Shown piece after piece: positions 25,448 through 35,664 of a DNA stretch of 64,000 nucleotides (its first letter is position 1; each line of letters starts with the position of its first letter). The notes beneath the pieces were generated by a model. It ran no database searches. It had not been told where the DNA came from and saw nothing but the letters and a program-made list of their open reading frames with translations. The position numbers and the translations under genes were made by a program. The stretch comes from an uncultured Paracoccaceae bacterium (GTDB lineage Bacteria; Pseudomonadota; Alphaproteobacteria; Rhodobacterales; Rhodobacteraceae), in the NCBI GenBank assembly GCA_947500135.1, contig CANMQX010000001.1:310001-374000 (forward strand). The letters run 5' to 3'.

Positions 25448-26168
25448 GTTGCGCCCTCGCTTGCAGCGCCCGCATCCGGCGGGCACGAATTTCGGTACGA
25501 GTCCGCATCAGAACCAGCGCGATAAAGAGGAGGACGAAACCCGCAATGCAAACCAGAAGCGGAATCCAGAATACATCTGCCACGTTTTCTTCCTTGTCCA
25601 GCGACAGTGACGCACCTTGATGCAGCCCTTGGTTCCAGAAGTTCACCGCATAGCGTGATAGGATCGCAAAGACCGATCCGACCATGCAGAGCACGCTTGT
25701 CAAGTCAGCTGCGGTATCGGGGTCCTCAATCGCTTCCCACAAGGCGATATAGCCCAGATAGAACAGAAACAGGATCAGGAATGATGTCAGCCGCGGGTCC
25801 CAGGCCCAATAGGTGCCCCACATCGGCTGTCCCCAAATGCCCCCGGTGAAAAGAGCGATCAGCGTCATCACCAGCCCAACAGGTGCGGCGGCCCGCGCAG
25901 CCAACGCCGAAACATGGTGCCGCCGTACCACCCAGATCAGCGAGGCTGCCAGCATCATGATCCACGCGTTGATCGCCATCAGGGCCGCAGGCACATGCAG
26001 ATAGATGATCTTGACCGTTGATCCCTGCCGGAAATCATCGGGCGTAAAGAAGAAACCCCAGATCAACCCAACAGCAAGGCATAGCCCGGCCAGCCAGAAT
26101 GCCGCACGCATAACCGGCGCGGTCCAGCCCATGAATTTCGTTGGATTTGCATATTCCCAGATCGACAT
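25440..26168 (-). CDS. ccmC: Heme transporter/ligase subunit CcmC
   Basis: 242 residues with six transmembrane helices. It has the tryptophan-rich heme-handling motif WGTYWAWDPRLTS (WWD domain) and flanking His residues (YLHVPAALM and NQGLHQGAS), which act as axial heme ligands in the family. It attaches heme to CcmE on the periplasmic side. It follows ccmB after 42 bases. Confidence 0.97.
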   Translation of the reverse strand: MSIWEYANPTKFMGWTAPVMRAAFWLAGLCLAVGLIWGFFFTPDDFRQGSTVKIIYLHVPAALMAINAWIMMLAASLIWVVRRHHVSALAARAAAPVGLVMTLIALFTGGIWGQPMWGTYWAWDPRLTSFLILFLFYLGYIALWEAIEDPDTAADLTSVLCMVGSVFAILSRYAVNFWNQGLHQGASLSLDKEENVADVFWIPLLVCIAGFVLLFIALVLMRTRTEIRARRMRALQARAQRA

Positions 26169-26210
26169 TGTGCTTATCTATCCTGCCGGTTCATCGCCCT
26201 CAATCCCCGA

Positions 26211-26867
26211 TCACCGCAGATTGATGCGTAAGACAGCCGCAGTGGCAAAGGGCAGCAAGGCAAATGTGCCTGCTGTGATTCCACCGAGCAGCATCAGTGC
26301 GCCCGTTGGGTCCAACCCATCTGCACCTCGCCGCACCGCCTCTGCCCCGAAGATCAGGGTTGGGACATAAAGCGGAAGGACCAGCAGCGACAAAAGAAGA
26401 CCACCGCGCCGCAAACCAACCGTCAGCGCGGCCCCGAATGTGCCGATCATTGACAGGGCCGGCGTGCCAAGTAGGAGCGAGACCAGCAGATATACATAAG
26501 CCTCCGGCGCGAGGCTGAGCAGGAACCCAAGGATCGGGGCTGCGATGGTCAGCGGCAGGCCGGTGGTGATCCAATGGGCCGTGGCCTTGACCAGTGCGAC
26601 CCCTTCCATGGGCAAGGGCGAGGTGGCCAGCAATGCAAGCGACCCATCCTCGAAATCAAGCGCGAATATCCGGTCCAGCGACAGAAGGGCCGCCAGCAAT
26701 GACGCGACCCAAAGGATGCCCGGCGCGATCCGGCTGAGCAATTCCGTTTCCGGCCCCACCCCAAAGGGCACCAGCACCACAACGATCAGAAAAAATGCAA
26801 GCCCAAGTCCAAAGCCACCCCCGGCCCTGACCGCCAGCCGCAAATCGCGTCTAAGCAGCGCGATCAC
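26211..26867 (-). CDS. ccmB: Heme exporter permease CcmB
   Basis: 218 residues, six predicted helices, starting [17 protein letters not shown] and containing [19 protein letters not shown], as usual for CcmB. The GTG start overlaps the ccmA stop (GTGA). It is the membrane partner of the CcmA ATPase. Confidence 0.96.
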   Translation of the reverse strand: MIALLRRDLRLAVRAGGGFGLGLAFFLIVVVLVPFGVGPETELLSRIAPGILWVASLLAALLSLDRIFALDFEDGSLALLATSPLPMEGVALVKATAHWITTGLPLTIAAPILGFLLSLAPEAYVYLLVSLLLGTPALSMIGTFGAALTVGLRRGGLLLSLLVLPLYVPTLIFGAEAVRRGADGLDPTGALMLLGGITAGTFALLPFATAAVLRINLR

Positions 26868-27502
26868 AAGAACGCCTCATCACTGCCGCCGCCTGCATCC
26901 AGCGCCGCCTTGAACGGGGTCAGGTCCAGTTCGGGGGCCGCAAGCCCAAGGTCGATGTGGGTGGCAATGACCGCACAGCCACCATGGGACAGATGCTGGT
27001 CGCGCAACCAATCAGCAAAGAGTTTTACCGAGAACCCATCAAGCGACACGGTAGGTTCATCCAGAAACAACACCTTGCGCTCGATCACCCCGAGGCGGGC
27101 CAAACCCAGCCGCCGTTTTTGCCCGGCAGATAATGTGCCGCCCATACGGTCGCGCAGGTCAAACAGATCGAATGACGAAAGCACGTTTTCCAGCCCGGCG
27201 TTGCTGTCAGGCCGTGGGTTCGCTACCCCATGCACATCGGCCCAGAATGCCAGGTTTTCCGTCACCGTCAGCGCCGCCTTGATGCCATCGGCATGGCTGG
27301 CATAGGCGCCTTGATCTTCGGGGTATTCCACAGCGCCGTCCGGGCTGGGTTGCAAACCGGCCAAGGTGCGCAACAGTGTCGTTTTGCCGATCCCGTTGGG
27401 GCCGCGCAGGATCAACACCTCGCCCGCCGAAACCGTAAAACTGACATTGCTGAGGACAGGCACACCGCCCCGCGCGCATGTCAGGCCGGTCACCCACAGC
27501 AT
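26864..27502 (-). CDS. ccmA: Heme exporter ATPase CcmA
   Basis: 212 residues. ABC ATPase with Walker [10 protein letters not shown], a CcmA-type signature [14 protein letters not shown], Walker [12 protein letters not shown] and the H-loop ATHIDLG. ATP hydrolysis drives release of heme-loaded CcmE. It starts one base after the preceding gene's stop, so it is cotranscribed with the upstream Mth938-like gene and secF. Confidence 0.97.
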   Translation of the reverse strand: MLWVTGLTCARGGVPVLSNVSFTVSAGEVLILRGPNGIGKTTLLRTLAGLQPSPDGAVEYPEDQGAYASHADGIKAALTVTENLAFWADVHGVANPRPDSNAGLENVLSSFDLFDLRDRMGGTLSAGQKRRLGLARLGVIERKVLFLDEPTVSLDGFSVKLFADWLRDQHLSHGGCAVIATHIDLGLAAPELDLTPFKAALDAGGGSDEAFL

Positions 27503-27503
27503 G

Positions 27504-27857
27504 CTAGACCGGGATCAGGGCCACGGCCACGCGCCGCCCCTCCGATAACAGGACGTTATAGGTGCGGCAGGCGGCGGGGGATGCCATCGGCTCGACCCCG
27601 ATACCGGCGTCATCAAAAACCTCGCGAAACGCGGCAGGCAGATGCGCGATTTCAGCGCCGGTGCCGATGAAGACCACATCGATCTTATCGGCCTGCGCCA
27701 GGATCGTTTCGGTATCGGCAAAACCACCCCAGGTTTTCACCCCAGTTGGAAAAACCGCAATCGGCCCGTCAATCCGCGTGCCGCCCACCCGAAAAAAACC
27801 GGGGCCATAGCCGTCGATTGGCACGCTGTCATCATAGTCAATCTCGTTCAGGCGCAT
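27504..27857 (-). CDS. Mth938-like domain protein (DUF498)
   Basis: 117 residues. It has the Mth938/NDUFAF3-like pattern: [23 protein letters not shown] near the start, [13 protein letters not shown], and [26 protein letters not shown] at the end. Its mitochondrial homologue NDUFAF3 helps assemble complex I, and bacterial copies often sit beside secDF or yajC. Its role here is not known. It is embedded between secF and ccmA with 11- and 1-base gaps. Confidence 0.9.
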   Translation of the reverse strand: MRLNEIDYDDSVPIDGYGPGFFRVGGTRIDGPIAVFPTGVKTWGGFADTETILAQADKIDVVFIGTGAEIAHLPAAFREVFDDAGIGVEPMASPAACRTYNVLLSEGRRVAVALIPV

Positions 27858-27868
27858 GGTTTGCCCCT

Positions 27869-28837
27869 TCAGGTGTCGATATGGCCGTAGCGGGTGCCCG
27901 CAGATGGGTCTTTCTTTGACCAGTCGCGTTTGACGCCCAGCACCAGCAGGATCGCGGAGGCCACGAAGATCGAACTATATGTCCCGATCAACACGCCCCA
28001 GATCATCGCAAAGACAAAGCCTCGGATCACATCACCACCCAACACGAAAAGCGACACCAAGGCCAGCAATGTGGTGACAGATGTCATGATCGTGCGTGAC
28101 AGGGTTTCGTTGATGGACAGGTTAAGCACTTCTTTGAGGTCCATTTTCTTGTACTTGCGCAGGTTCTCACGGACCCGGTCAAACACAATCACCGTATCAT
28201 TGATCGAGTAACCAACAATGGTCAGCAAAGCCGCGATAATGGCCAGATCAAACTTGATCTGCAGTTCCGAAAATATGCCGATTGTCAGGATCACGTCATG
28301 GGTCAGGGCCAGCACCGCCCCAACCGCAAACTGCCATTCAAAGCGCAGCCAGATATAGGCAAGGATGGCCAGCACAGCCAAGGCGACGGCGATAGCGGCC
28401 GTCTGGATCAACTCGCCCGAGACTTTGGGGCCGACAGATTCCACGGATGGGAATGTCATGGCCGGATCAATGGTCTGCAGGGCGGACTGGATTGATTGAA
28501 TGGTTTCTGTCGCAATCCGTTCGTCGCCTTCCTGGGCCTGAATACGGACCATCGCGACATGTTGGTTTTCATCGAAATTGGGATCAAAAACCTCGGTGAT
28601 GGACACGTCGCCTAGGTCCAAAGGTTCCAGCGCTGCCCGATAGGCGGCCGTATCAACCGGCTGTTCGGATTGGGTCCGGATGCTTGTCCCGCCCTGAAAA
28701 TCGATGCCGAAATTCAGCCCCTGAATCAGAAATGAACCGAATGCGATGACCATCATCACCAGCGAAATGCCCAACCACACGCGCGCGCGCTGGAAAAAGT
28801 CGATCTTGGTGCCTTGGCGAACCAGTCTCAGGCGCAT
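27869..28837 (-). CDS. secF: Protein export membrane protein SecF
   Basis: 322 residues from ATG 28837. Six transmembrane helices surround a periplasmic loop, with NFGIDFQGGTSI (D1 motif) near the start and IVGYSINDTVIVFDRVREN in helix 4-5 (the SecDF proton-path region). It assists late translocation through SecYEG using proton motive force. It starts 1 base after secD. A longer start at 28885 would overlap secD and is rejected. Confidence 0.97.
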   Translation of the reverse strand: MRLRLVRQGTKIDFFQRARVWLGISLVMMVIAFGSFLIQGLNFGIDFQGGTSIRTQSEQPVDTAAYRAALEPLDLGDVSITEVFDPNFDENQHVAMVRIQAQEGDERIATETIQSIQSALQTIDPAMTFPSVESVGPKVSGELIQTAAIAVALAVLAILAYIWLRFEWQFAVGAVLALTHDVILTIGIFSELQIKFDLAIIAALLTIVGYSINDTVIVFDRVRENLRKYKKMDLKEVLNLSINETLSRTIMTSVTTLLALVSLFVLGGDVIRGFVFAMIWGVLIGTYSSIFVASAILLVLGVKRDWSKKDPSAGTRYGHIDT

Positions 28838-28838
28838 G

Positions 28839-30512
28839 TCAAACCTCGATTGTCTTGGGACGGGCGCGCGCGAACCAGATCGCAATCAGCGAACGGGTCA
28901 CGAAAATCGCGGTGAACACGGATGTGGCGATGCCGAAAATCAGGGTCACGGCAAAACCGCTGACCGGGCCGGAGCCTGCAAAGAACAGGATCAGGGCTGT
29001 GATGAAGGTCGTGATATTGGCGTCGATGATGGATGATAGGGCCTTTTCATAGCCCAGCTCAATCGCGCGGGCGGGGCCTTTGGCGGTTTTCAGCTCTTCA
29101 CGGATGCGTTCAAAGACGATCACATTGGCGTCCACCGCCATGCCGATGGTCAGCACGATCCCGGCAATTCCGGGCAAGGTCAGCGTAGCGCCCACGGCAC
29201 TCAGAAGGCCAAAGATCATGCCGACATTCAGGATCAGGGCGATATTGGCAAACAGGCCGAACAGCCCGTAGCTGAGGAACATGTAGACCAGAATGGCGAT
29301 GCCCGCGACGATACAGGCGATCTGCCCCGCATCGATGCTGTCTTGCCCCAGTTCAGGACCAATTGTGCGTTCTTCGAGGAAGGTCAGTTCTGCTGGAAGC
29401 GCACCAGAGCGTAGCAGAACAGCCAGATTTGTCGCCTCTTCCACGGTGAAGTTACCGGTGATGATACCGGACCCGCCGGGAATATGGCTCTGGATCGTGG
29501 GGGCCGAAATGATTTCGCTGTCCAGCACGATGGCAAAAGGCGAGCCGATGTTTTCAAGCGTGTAGTCGCCAAATTTCCGGGCGGCAGTGGTGTTGAACCG
29601 GAATGCAACAGCCGGACGCCCGTTCTGGTCAAAATCAAGCTGTGCATTTTCAAGGTCTTCGCCGGTGACGACAGGACGCCGTTCCACGATCAGGAAAGAG
29701 CCAGGGTTATCGACGGATGGATAGATGATGTTGCCGCTGCCGGGCGATTGATCTGCGTCCGCCGCCGATCCGACAACCGGATTGAACGTCAGTTGTGCGG
29801 TTGTACCCAGAATTGCGATAATCTCATCCGCGGAACCGACGCCGGGGACCTGAACCAAAATCCGCTCTGCCCCTTGCCGCTGGATCGTAGGTTCGCGTGT
29901 GCCAACCTCGTCAATTCGGCGCCGGATGATTTCCAACGACTGCGCCATTGTCCGCTCATTCATGGCCAGCATTTCGGCTTCGCTGATTGTGATGGTCAGG
30001 ATTGGCCCATCAATCCGCACGTCAATATTGCTGGCAGCCGCCCCCGTGAATGTGGTGACGGGGCGGCCAAGTCCGCGCACAAGTTCCAGTGCCCTTGCAG
30101 CCCCGGTGGTTTGTGAAATCCGCACACGCAATTCGGTATCGGGACCATCCTCGCGGGTCACAAAACCCACTGTGTCCCGTTCCGCGGCCAAGACATCGCG
30201 TACCTGTGGCCAGAGCCCTTCCAAGGTAGACGCATGCACGTCCTCGACCTGCACCTCGACCAGCAAATGTGCGCCGCCGCGCAGATCGAGCCCCAGATTA
30301 ACCAGACTGGACGGCAGAAATTCAGGCCAACCTGCTGCCATCTCTTCCACTTCGATGGGGGTGGCGCCTGCGGCAAGCAGGGCTTCGGGGTTGGAAAGCG
30401 CGTCGTTATGCGCCTCCACCCGGCCATAGAACCCGTTGGGCATCGCAAGTGTCAAGCCGACGATGACCGTCAGCCAGATCATCAACTGCTTGGCGAAAGA
30501 GATATTGAGCAT
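28839..30512 (-). CDS. secD: Protein export membrane protein SecD
   Basis: 557 residues. It has one N-terminal helix, a large periplasmic P1 domain with LGLDLRGGAHLLVEV (D1 motif), then a five-helix C-terminal region with GMAVDANVIVFERIREEL and GFAVTLIFGIATS. It works with SecF and YajC at the inner membrane. It lies 4 bases after yajC. Confidence 0.98.
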   Translation of the reverse strand: MLNISFAKQLMIWLTVIVGLTLAMPNGFYGRVEAHNDALSNPEALLAAGATPIEVEEMAAGWPEFLPSSLVNLGLDLRGGAHLLVEVQVEDVHASTLEGLWPQVRDVLAAERDTVGFVTREDGPDTELRVRISQTTGAARALELVRGLGRPVTTFTGAAASNIDVRIDGPILTITISEAEMLAMNERTMAQSLEIIRRRIDEVGTREPTIQRQGAERILVQVPGVGSADEIIAILGTTAQLTFNPVVGSAADADQSPGSGNIIYPSVDNPGSFLIVERRPVVTGEDLENAQLDFDQNGRPAVAFRFNTTAARKFGDYTLENIGSPFAIVLDSEIISAPTIQSHIPGGSGIITGNFTVEEATNLAVLLRSGALPAELTFLEERTIGPELGQDSIDAGQIACIVAGIAILVYMFLSYGLFGLFANIALILNVGMIFGLLSAVGATLTLPGIAGIVLTIGMAVDANVIVFERIREELKTAKGPARAIELGYEKALSSIIDANITTFITALILFFAGSGPVSGFAVTLIFGIATSVFTAIFVTRSLIAIWFARARPKTIEV

Positions 30513-30516
30513 CAGT

Positions 30517-30798
30517 TTAGGATTTCGCCGGTTCGGTCTTGTTCATGACAGTGGTGATCGTGGCTTTGACCACACGGACATTTACACCTTTGGCGATTTC
30601 AACTTCGACTTCGTTGCTGTCATCCTTGACCTTGACGATCTTGCCGATCACGCCGCCTTGGGTGACAACCTGGTCACCACGGCGCAGACCGGCCAGCAGG
30701 GCCTGGTGTTCCTTGAGCTTCTTTTGTTGCGGGCGGATCAGAAGGAAATACATGATCGCAAAGATCACGAGTAGCAAAATCAGGTCGGCAGGTCTCAT
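30517..30798 (-). CDS. yajC: Preprotein translocase subunit YajC
   Basis: 93 residues. It has a single N-terminal helix (ILLLVIFAIMYFLLIRPQQKK) ending in the typical RPQQK, then a soluble part with RRGDQVVTQGGVIGKI. It is the first gene of the minus-strand yajC-secD-secF-Mth938-ccmABCDG operon. The 244 bases upstream (30799-31042) hold the presumed promoter and a hairpin belonging to the next gene; nothing else is seen there. Confidence 0.97.
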   Translation of the reverse strand: MRPADLILLLVIFAIMYFLLIRPQQKKLKEHQALLAGLRRGDQVVTQGGVIGKIVKVKDDSNEVEVEIAKGVNVRVVKATITTVMNKTEPAKS

Positions 30799-31002
30799 TC
30801 TCTATCCCTTGTTGGTCAGCGGCAGCGCAAAGTCGCGGCACATTATGGTCCGATCAGCCAGATGGCAACACGGTTCGGCCTGATATGGGGGGGGAAGAGA
30901 CGGAAAGCAAGCGCTGACAGGGTAAGGCAGATGTCGGATAGAATCCGATCTGGCGGGCTTAAGTTCTATGGCTTTCGCTAGGGGGCGGACCGAAACGCAG
31001 AA

Positions 31003-31019
31003 AGGCCGCAATGCGGCTT
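31003..31019 (-). terminator. Possible terminator of the LpxR-like gene
   Basis: GCCGC-AAT-GCGGC (31005-31017), extended by weak flanking pairs, lies 24 bases past the minus-strand stop at 31043. The better T-run is on the plus side (GTTTTTAT), so its direction is uncertain. Confidence 0.4.
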
Positions 31020-31042
31020 GTTTTTATATCTGCTGTGTTTTC

Positions 31043-31975
31043 CTAGAAAACGAACGAAATCGACAACATACCAACCCGTTGCCCTTCGACCTGGCCTTCA
31101 AATTCCTCGGAAAACCATGCCTGACCGAAAAAGATATCGCCCATCGCACCATTGAACTGTATCCCTGCCCGCGCCCTGCTGCGTTCGGGCAGCAAAACAG
31201 CGCTGCTTTCGTCGGCAATCAAATAGGACGATTCGACCCTGCTGGTGTCCCAACCGGCAACAAAACTGATCCCTTCGGCCTGATCCGCATGTGGCGATGT
31301 CAGCCGCCCGGTGGTGACGTCGCGGGCCCAGATGGTTTGCGACGCGATATCGCCGATCAGGATATCTGCACCAACGGTGCCAACCTGTTCAGCGCCACCT
31401 GACAAAAGGACAAAGGGCCGGATCGCCGCGTTTTCGTCAAGCGGCAATTGATAGGCGATTTCGGTGGAAAACCCGAATGCAACCTCACTATCCGCGACCT
31501 CTTGGTTTTCACCACCCAGTTCGAAACTGTTTTCCAGATCGAGACCGGCATGCGCCGCCGCCTGCAAATCCGCCAATGGCGTTTCGCTGCCGATGCTCAA
31601 AACCTCGACCCCGGCGCTGGTCTGAAAACCACCAAACTGATTATGTCCAAAAACGCCAATGCCAATGGCGGTCACATATGGCCTGTCGACATTTGGTTGC
31701 TTTGCCCGGGTCCAGGGCGACACAATCTCTGCCCTGGCTCGTACCTCCAGTCGGTCAGCCAAACCGCCCTGCCCCAGCCCATAGAAAAGCGACCCCTGAT
31801 AAGATGCACTGCGCCACCGATCATGGCCATCACCGATAAAATCATTGGAAAAACTGCTGGCGTAGCCTTCAAAGCTGCCGAAGGACAGGTTTTGTGCCGC
31901 CAAAGGATTTGCCAGAAACAACAAGGCAATCGTTACATTTGACATGTGGCCATGCGGCAATTGTTTTTTAAACAC
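31043..31975 (-). CDS. Outer-membrane beta-barrel, LpxR-like lipid A deacylase family
   Basis: 310 residues. GTG 31975 is preceded by AAGGAG at a good distance and gives the signal peptide MFKKQLPHG plus a hydrophobic run ending PLAAQ. The mature chain shows alternating strands, the segment SFSNDFIGDGHDRWRSASY (the Asn/Asp-rich start seen in LpxR/DUF2219 proteins) and a C-terminal strand ending in Phe (MLSISFVF) for barrel assembly. LpxR removes acyl chains from lipid A. The family call is from pattern only, and catalytic activity is uncertain. It is divergent from serS. Confidence 0.65.
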   Translation of the reverse strand: MFKKQLPHGHMSNVTIALLFLANPLAAQNLSFGSFEGYASSFSNDFIGDGHDRWRSASYQGSLFYGLGQGGLADRLEVRARAEIVSPWTRAKQPNVDRPYVTAIGIGVFGHNQFGGFQTSAGVEVLSIGSETPLADLQAAAHAGLDLENSFELGGENQEVADSEVAFGFSTEIAYQLPLDENAAIRPFVLLSGGAEQVGTVGADILIGDIASQTIWARDVTTGRLTSPHADQAEGISFVAGWDTSRVESSYLIADESSAVLLPERSRARAGIQFNGAMGDIFFGQAWFSEEFEGQVEGQRVGMLSISFVF

Positions 31976-32047
31976 CTAACGCTCCTTCTGGTCGCTGAGC
32001 GCGGTTTTAGGCAGCAGGCGTTTACAAATGGTTTGAATTAGAACAAA

Positions 32048-32077
32048 ATGTGAACTTTATTTTGATCCGTTTCACAT
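32048..32077. promoter_or_regulatory. Dyad in the lpxR-like/serS divergent region
   Basis: ATGTGAA (32048-32054) and TTCACAT (32071-32077) are perfect inverted arms 16 bases apart, in an AT-rich stretch between the two divergent starts. They may be an operator; no regulator is assigned. Confidence 0.25.
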
Positions 32078-32193
32078 AATTGCTTTTTTCTTCCACCACG
32101 GAAGCTTTCACATCGCGAGCGCAGATTGCAGTTCACTAAGCCCGCGCAATCGGGCATATGAACGCCACCTGAAACACCAAAAGGACCGGACCC

Positions 32194-33564
32194 ATGCATG
32201 ATATCCGCACCATCCGCGACAACCCTGCTGCTTTTGATGCAGCCCTGTCTCGTCGTGGGATCACCGGTGTATCGTCCGAGTTGGCTGAAATCGCATACGG
32301 CGATGAGCTCACACCAATGGCGGGGGACGTGTTAAAAAAGCATTCAATTGCAAACTTGGTTTTAGCGGTCGATCAGTACCGGCGAGATGAAATAGAGATC
32401 GTCGAAACTCTGCGCAGCGAGCAAAAGAGAATCTCCAGAGAGGCTGGAGCGGCGAAAAAAGTCGGGAATAACAATGAGTTTGAAGCGAAGCGGCGTATGT
32501 CTGATAGCCTAAAACGTGAAATGGAGGATTCCCAGACACGGTCAAAGGATGCCGACCGGCGTCTAAATGATGTTCTCGTTCGAATACCCAACCTGCCCGC
32601 TGATGATGTCCCCGCAGGCAATGATGAAGACGACAATGTCGAAATTCATCGTTATGGCAGCGTGCCTAATTTCAGCTTTGATCCGCTGGAGCATTACGAC
32701 ATCCCCGGCATTCGTCCGGGCATGGATTTCGAAACGGCGGCCAAATTATCGGGCAGCCGCTTTGTGCTGTTGTCTGGCGCTGTTGCGCGCCTGCATCGCG
32801 CATTGGCCCAATTCATGCTTGATCTACATGTCGAAGAACACGGGCTGACCGAAACGATCACCCCCGTGCTGGTCCGCGAGGAAATGATGTATGGCACCGG
32901 GCAGTTGCCGAAATTTGGCGAAGACAGCTATCAGACTACCAATGGCTGGTGGCTGATCCCGACAGCCGAGGTCACGCTGACCAATATCGTCAACGGCCTG
33001 ACGATCGAAGAAAGCTATCTGCCCCGCCGCTATGTCGCCCATACCCAATGTTTCCGGTCAGAGGCCGGATCTGCCGGACGGGATACATCCGGCATGCTGC
33101 GCCAGCATCAGTTTGAAAAGGTCGAGATGGTCAGCATCACCGCACCAGAGCATAGCGATGCCGAACATCAGCGCATGACCAAATGCGCCGAGGCGGTGCT
33201 GGAAAAGCTGGAAATACCCTATCGCACAGTCATCCTGTGTACCGGCGATCTGGGCGCGGGCATGCGCAAGACCCATGATATTGAAGTCTGGCTGCCCGGG
33301 CAGAATACCTATCGCGAAATCGCATCTGTGTCCGTTGCAGGCGATTATCAGGCGCGCCGTATGAACGCGCGTTACAAACCCGCCGAAGGTGGAAAGCCGC
33401 AATTTGTGCATACGCTCAACGGATCCGGGTTGGCCGTTGGCCGTGCCTTGATTGCGGTCGTTGAAAACGGTCAGCAAGAAGATGGATCGGTCAATCTGCC
33501 CGCTGTCCTGCATCCTTACCTACGGGGCAAGACGCGGATTACGGCTGAAGGATCTTTGGCCTAG
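32194..33564 (+). CDS. serS: Serine-tRNA ligase with atypical tRNA-binding arm
   Basis: 456 residues, longer than the usual 420-430. The catalytic domain (about 150-450) is normal: motif 2 in [19 protein letters not shown], motif 3 in [17 protein letters not shown], and the TAEV substrate loop. It charges tRNA-Ser. Residues about 30-132, the coiled-coil arm that grips the long variable arm of tRNA-Ser, use codons rare in the neighbours (TTA, ATA, AGA, CTA, CGA, two each). They include an unusual stretch ([16 protein letters not shown]). This looks like a mosaic 5' part. AAAGGACC precedes the ATG. It overlaps the convergent DUF2235 gene by 26 bp. Confidence 0.96.
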   Translation: MHDIRTIRDNPAAFDAALSRRGITGVSSELAEIAYGDELTPMAGDVLKKHSIANLVLAVDQYRRDEIEIVETLRSEQKRISREAGAAKKVGNNNEFEAKRRMSDSLKREMEDSQTRSKDADRRLNDVLVRIPNLPADDVPAGNDEDDNVEIHRYGSVPNFSFDPLEHYDIPGIRPGMDFETAAKLSGSRFVLLSGAVARLHRALAQFMLDLHVEEHGLTETITPVLVREEMMYGTGQLPKFGEDSYQTTNGWWLIPTAEVTLTNIVNGLTIEESYLPRRYVAHTQCFRSEAGSAGRDTSGMLRQHQFEKVEMVSITAPEHSDAEHQRMTKCAEAVLEKLEIPYRTVILCTGDLGAGMRKTHDIEVWLPGQNTYREIASVSVAGDYQARRMNARYKPAEGGKPQFVHTLNGSGLAVGRALIAVVENGQQEDGSVNLPAVLHPYLRGKTRITAEGSLA

Positions 33565-34825
33565 TTTCGGCCAGCGGGGCATCGCGCGGCGGCTCCCAAT
33601 GGCGGGGTCGCAGCGTTGATCCGACCTCATGGGTGGAGCCGCCATCCTGGGCAACCAGCAAATCGCGGATCGCCGCCGTCGCGCTTGCCGGTTTGCCCCG
33701 CAGGTCATCAAGAACAAAATTCAGCGTATCCGGGCCATAGTTTGGATCGCCCACCACTCGGTCAAGGGCCGCAACAGAAAGGTTTTCAACCTCTTTGGGG
33801 CCGCTGCGCGACGCCTTGATCGTGTTCAATAGCAGACCGGACACGCCCACCGGACCAAACTTATTATCAAGATCATCGATCGCGGGGGCAAATCGCTGGG
33901 CGACATGATCAAATTCAGTCCAGGACAGGTTCAAACCGGCCTGCTGGGCACCTTGTGCTATCCAGTGCAGTGCTACAGATGACAGACCCACCCGCGCCCC
34001 GCCGCCCCCGACCGAACCATGATTGCCCGGAAACCATTGCTGCGAAAACGGCGGCACTTTGGGGTTGCCTGCCCTGGCATTCAGATCGCCGATATTGTCC
34101 CATGGCGAAGACGGAAAGGTGATCCGCCGTTCATCAATCGCAATCGCATGGCGCGCTGCAATGACGGACGAGCTCAACTGTGCATCATGGAACGTGTATT
34201 TGTCGTTGAAACGTGCGGCCATCGGCAAAAAGGCAGGTATGCCCAGGGCTTTGACGGTATCCCAGATGCCCAGATAAGCCAGTGTCAGACGGATCGCGCG
34301 GGTGTCCCCACGATCAATCCGCCATTTGAATTCCTTGGCGCTGGTTGCGGTGTCAGGGGCAAATTCTTCGCGAAATTCGTAGCTGGACGGATCTTCGGGA
34401 TGGGTTGACTTGTCACGGCTGATATAGCGGGCCATCGCCTCTGGGATGCGGCCAATATGGCGTCGTGGCGGGATGCCGCAACACCGGATCAGCCCGGCCA
34501 GTGATCGCGCAGCAAAGCCGCCGCGCGAGAAACCAAAGATGTAGATTTCATCGCCCGGTTCATAGGCAAAGATCAGATTGCGGTAAGTGTCTTCGATGAT
34601 ATCGGTCAGGCCCCAGCCAAGCGCACCACCAAAGACCCGATCCATCCGCCGCCCCAGCCAGTTGTTACCGCGCCCCGACCCCACGCCGGGCGAATAGATC
34701 ACCTGTTGCACATTCCCGTCGCCATCATGGGCGTAAACACAGCGTGACAGCCGGACAACATTCGTTGGGTTTTCAGCATCTGGCCGGTTCCAGGTCCCGT
34801 CAATAAAAATGGCAATACGCTTCAT
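33539..34825 (-). CDS. DUF2235 alpha/beta hydrolase (Tle1-like phospholipase family)
   Basis: 428 residues. It starts [14 protein letters not shown], the opening of DUF2235, followed by the nucleophile motif [17 protein letters not shown] (G-x-S-x-G), an Asp in [12 protein letters not shown] and a His in [12 protein letters not shown]. The family includes T6SS lipase effectors of the Tle1 type and also cytosolic hydrolases. No signal peptide and no T6SS or immunity gene is nearby, so an effector role is not supported. It is convergent with serS. Confidence 0.9.
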   Translation of the reverse strand: MKRIAIFIDGTWNRPDAENPTNVVRLSRCVYAHDGDGNVQQVIYSPGVGSGRGNNWLGRRMDRVFGGALGWGLTDIIEDTYRNLIFAYEPGDEIYIFGFSRGGFAARSLAGLIRCCGIPPRRHIGRIPEAMARYISRDKSTHPEDPSSYEFREEFAPDTATSAKEFKWRIDRGDTRAIRLTLAYLGIWDTVKALGIPAFLPMAARFNDKYTFHDAQLSSSVIAARHAIAIDERRITFPSSPWDNIGDLNARAGNPKVPPFSQQWFPGNHGSVGGGGARVGLSSVALHWIAQGAQQAGLNLSWTEFDHVAQRFAPAIDDLDNKFGPVGVSGLLLNTIKASRSGPKEVENLSVAALDRVVGDPNYGPDTLNFVLDDLRGKPASATAAIRDLLVAQDGGSTHEVGSTLRPRHWEPPRDAPLAETRPKILQP

Positions 34826-34944
34826 TCCAAACCTCGAAATTCAATAACTTATGCTGCACCATCACCTTGGTTGCGACAAGTCAGCAAAACCACACCATCG
34901 CATTTGCTGTGGAACCGGTTGGCATTCGTCATAGTTTATCTGCC

Positions 34945-35664
34945 ATGACAAATATCAAAGCAATCCTGACCGCCTTGTTCACCGTCACATTCGTGACCTC
35001 GCCTTTGCTGACCGATCCGTTCAGCGGCTTCCGGGCTGATCAGCTGCCTATCCCGCAGATCGCACCCCCGGTGCAGCCTGCCGGGTATGCATTTGCGATC
35101 TGGGGGCTGATCTATGCGTGGCTTGTCATATCGGCGGGTTTTGGGCTGTGGAAACGCGCGGGTGATCCTGCCTGGGATCGTGCCCGCCCGGCCCTGATCA
35201 TCAGCCTTTTGGTGGGCACACCTTGGCTGGCTGTGGCGAATAGCAGCGCGGTTTGGGCCACCATCCTGATCTTTGTGATGGCAATGGGCGCGATTGTTGC
35301 GTTGTTGCAGGCACCCCGCGACGATTACTGGTTCTTTGCCGCACCGGTTGGCATCTATGCCGGGTGGCTGACGGCCGCCTCTTTTGTGTCGCTGGGCAGT
35401 ACGGCGGCGGGATATGGCGTACTGACCGATGCCATGGGCTGGGCGTATCTGGGGATTACCGGGGCTTTTGTTGTGGCAAGCGCCATCACCTACCGGACCG
35501 GTTCAGCGCCCTATGGGTTGACCGTAATATGGGCCTTGGTCGCGATCATCGTGGCCAACGGCACCGAAAACATCATGATTTCAGCCACTGCCGCAGCCGG
35601 TGCTGCCCTGTTGTTGGGCTTGATCGCCCAACGACGCGCTAGCGGTCGGACGGCCCCTTCTTGA
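34945..35664 (+). CDS. TspO/MBR-like tryptophan-rich membrane protein
   Basis: 239 residues from ATG 34945. About six or seven hydrophobic helices. The segment [20 protein letters not shown] corresponds to the PPGWxFxxxWxxLY region of TspO-like proteins, and Trp residues are frequent. Roseobacter genomes carry many such proteins annotated as tryptophan-rich sensory proteins; ligand and role are unknown. An in-frame TTG-type start at 34867 would add a polar tail and is rejected. The last 26 bases overlap the convergent der gene. Confidence 0.75.
   Translation: MTNIKAILTALFTVTFVTSPLLTDPFSGFRADQLPIPQIAPPVQPAGYAFAIWGLIYAWLVISAGFGLWKRAGDPAWDRARPALIISLLVGTPWLAVANSSAVWATILIFVMAMGAIVALLQAPRDDYWFFAAPVGIYAGWLTAASFVSLGSTAAGYGVLTDAMGWAYLGITGAFVVASAITYRTGSAPYGLTVIWALVAIIVANGTENIMISATAAAGAALLLGLIAQRRASGRTAPS

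Noticed and set aside
33539-34825. DUF2235 protein as a type VI secretion lipase effector
   Set aside because: No vgrG, PAAR, immunity or adaptor gene is nearby, and there is no toxin-delivery domain in the protein.
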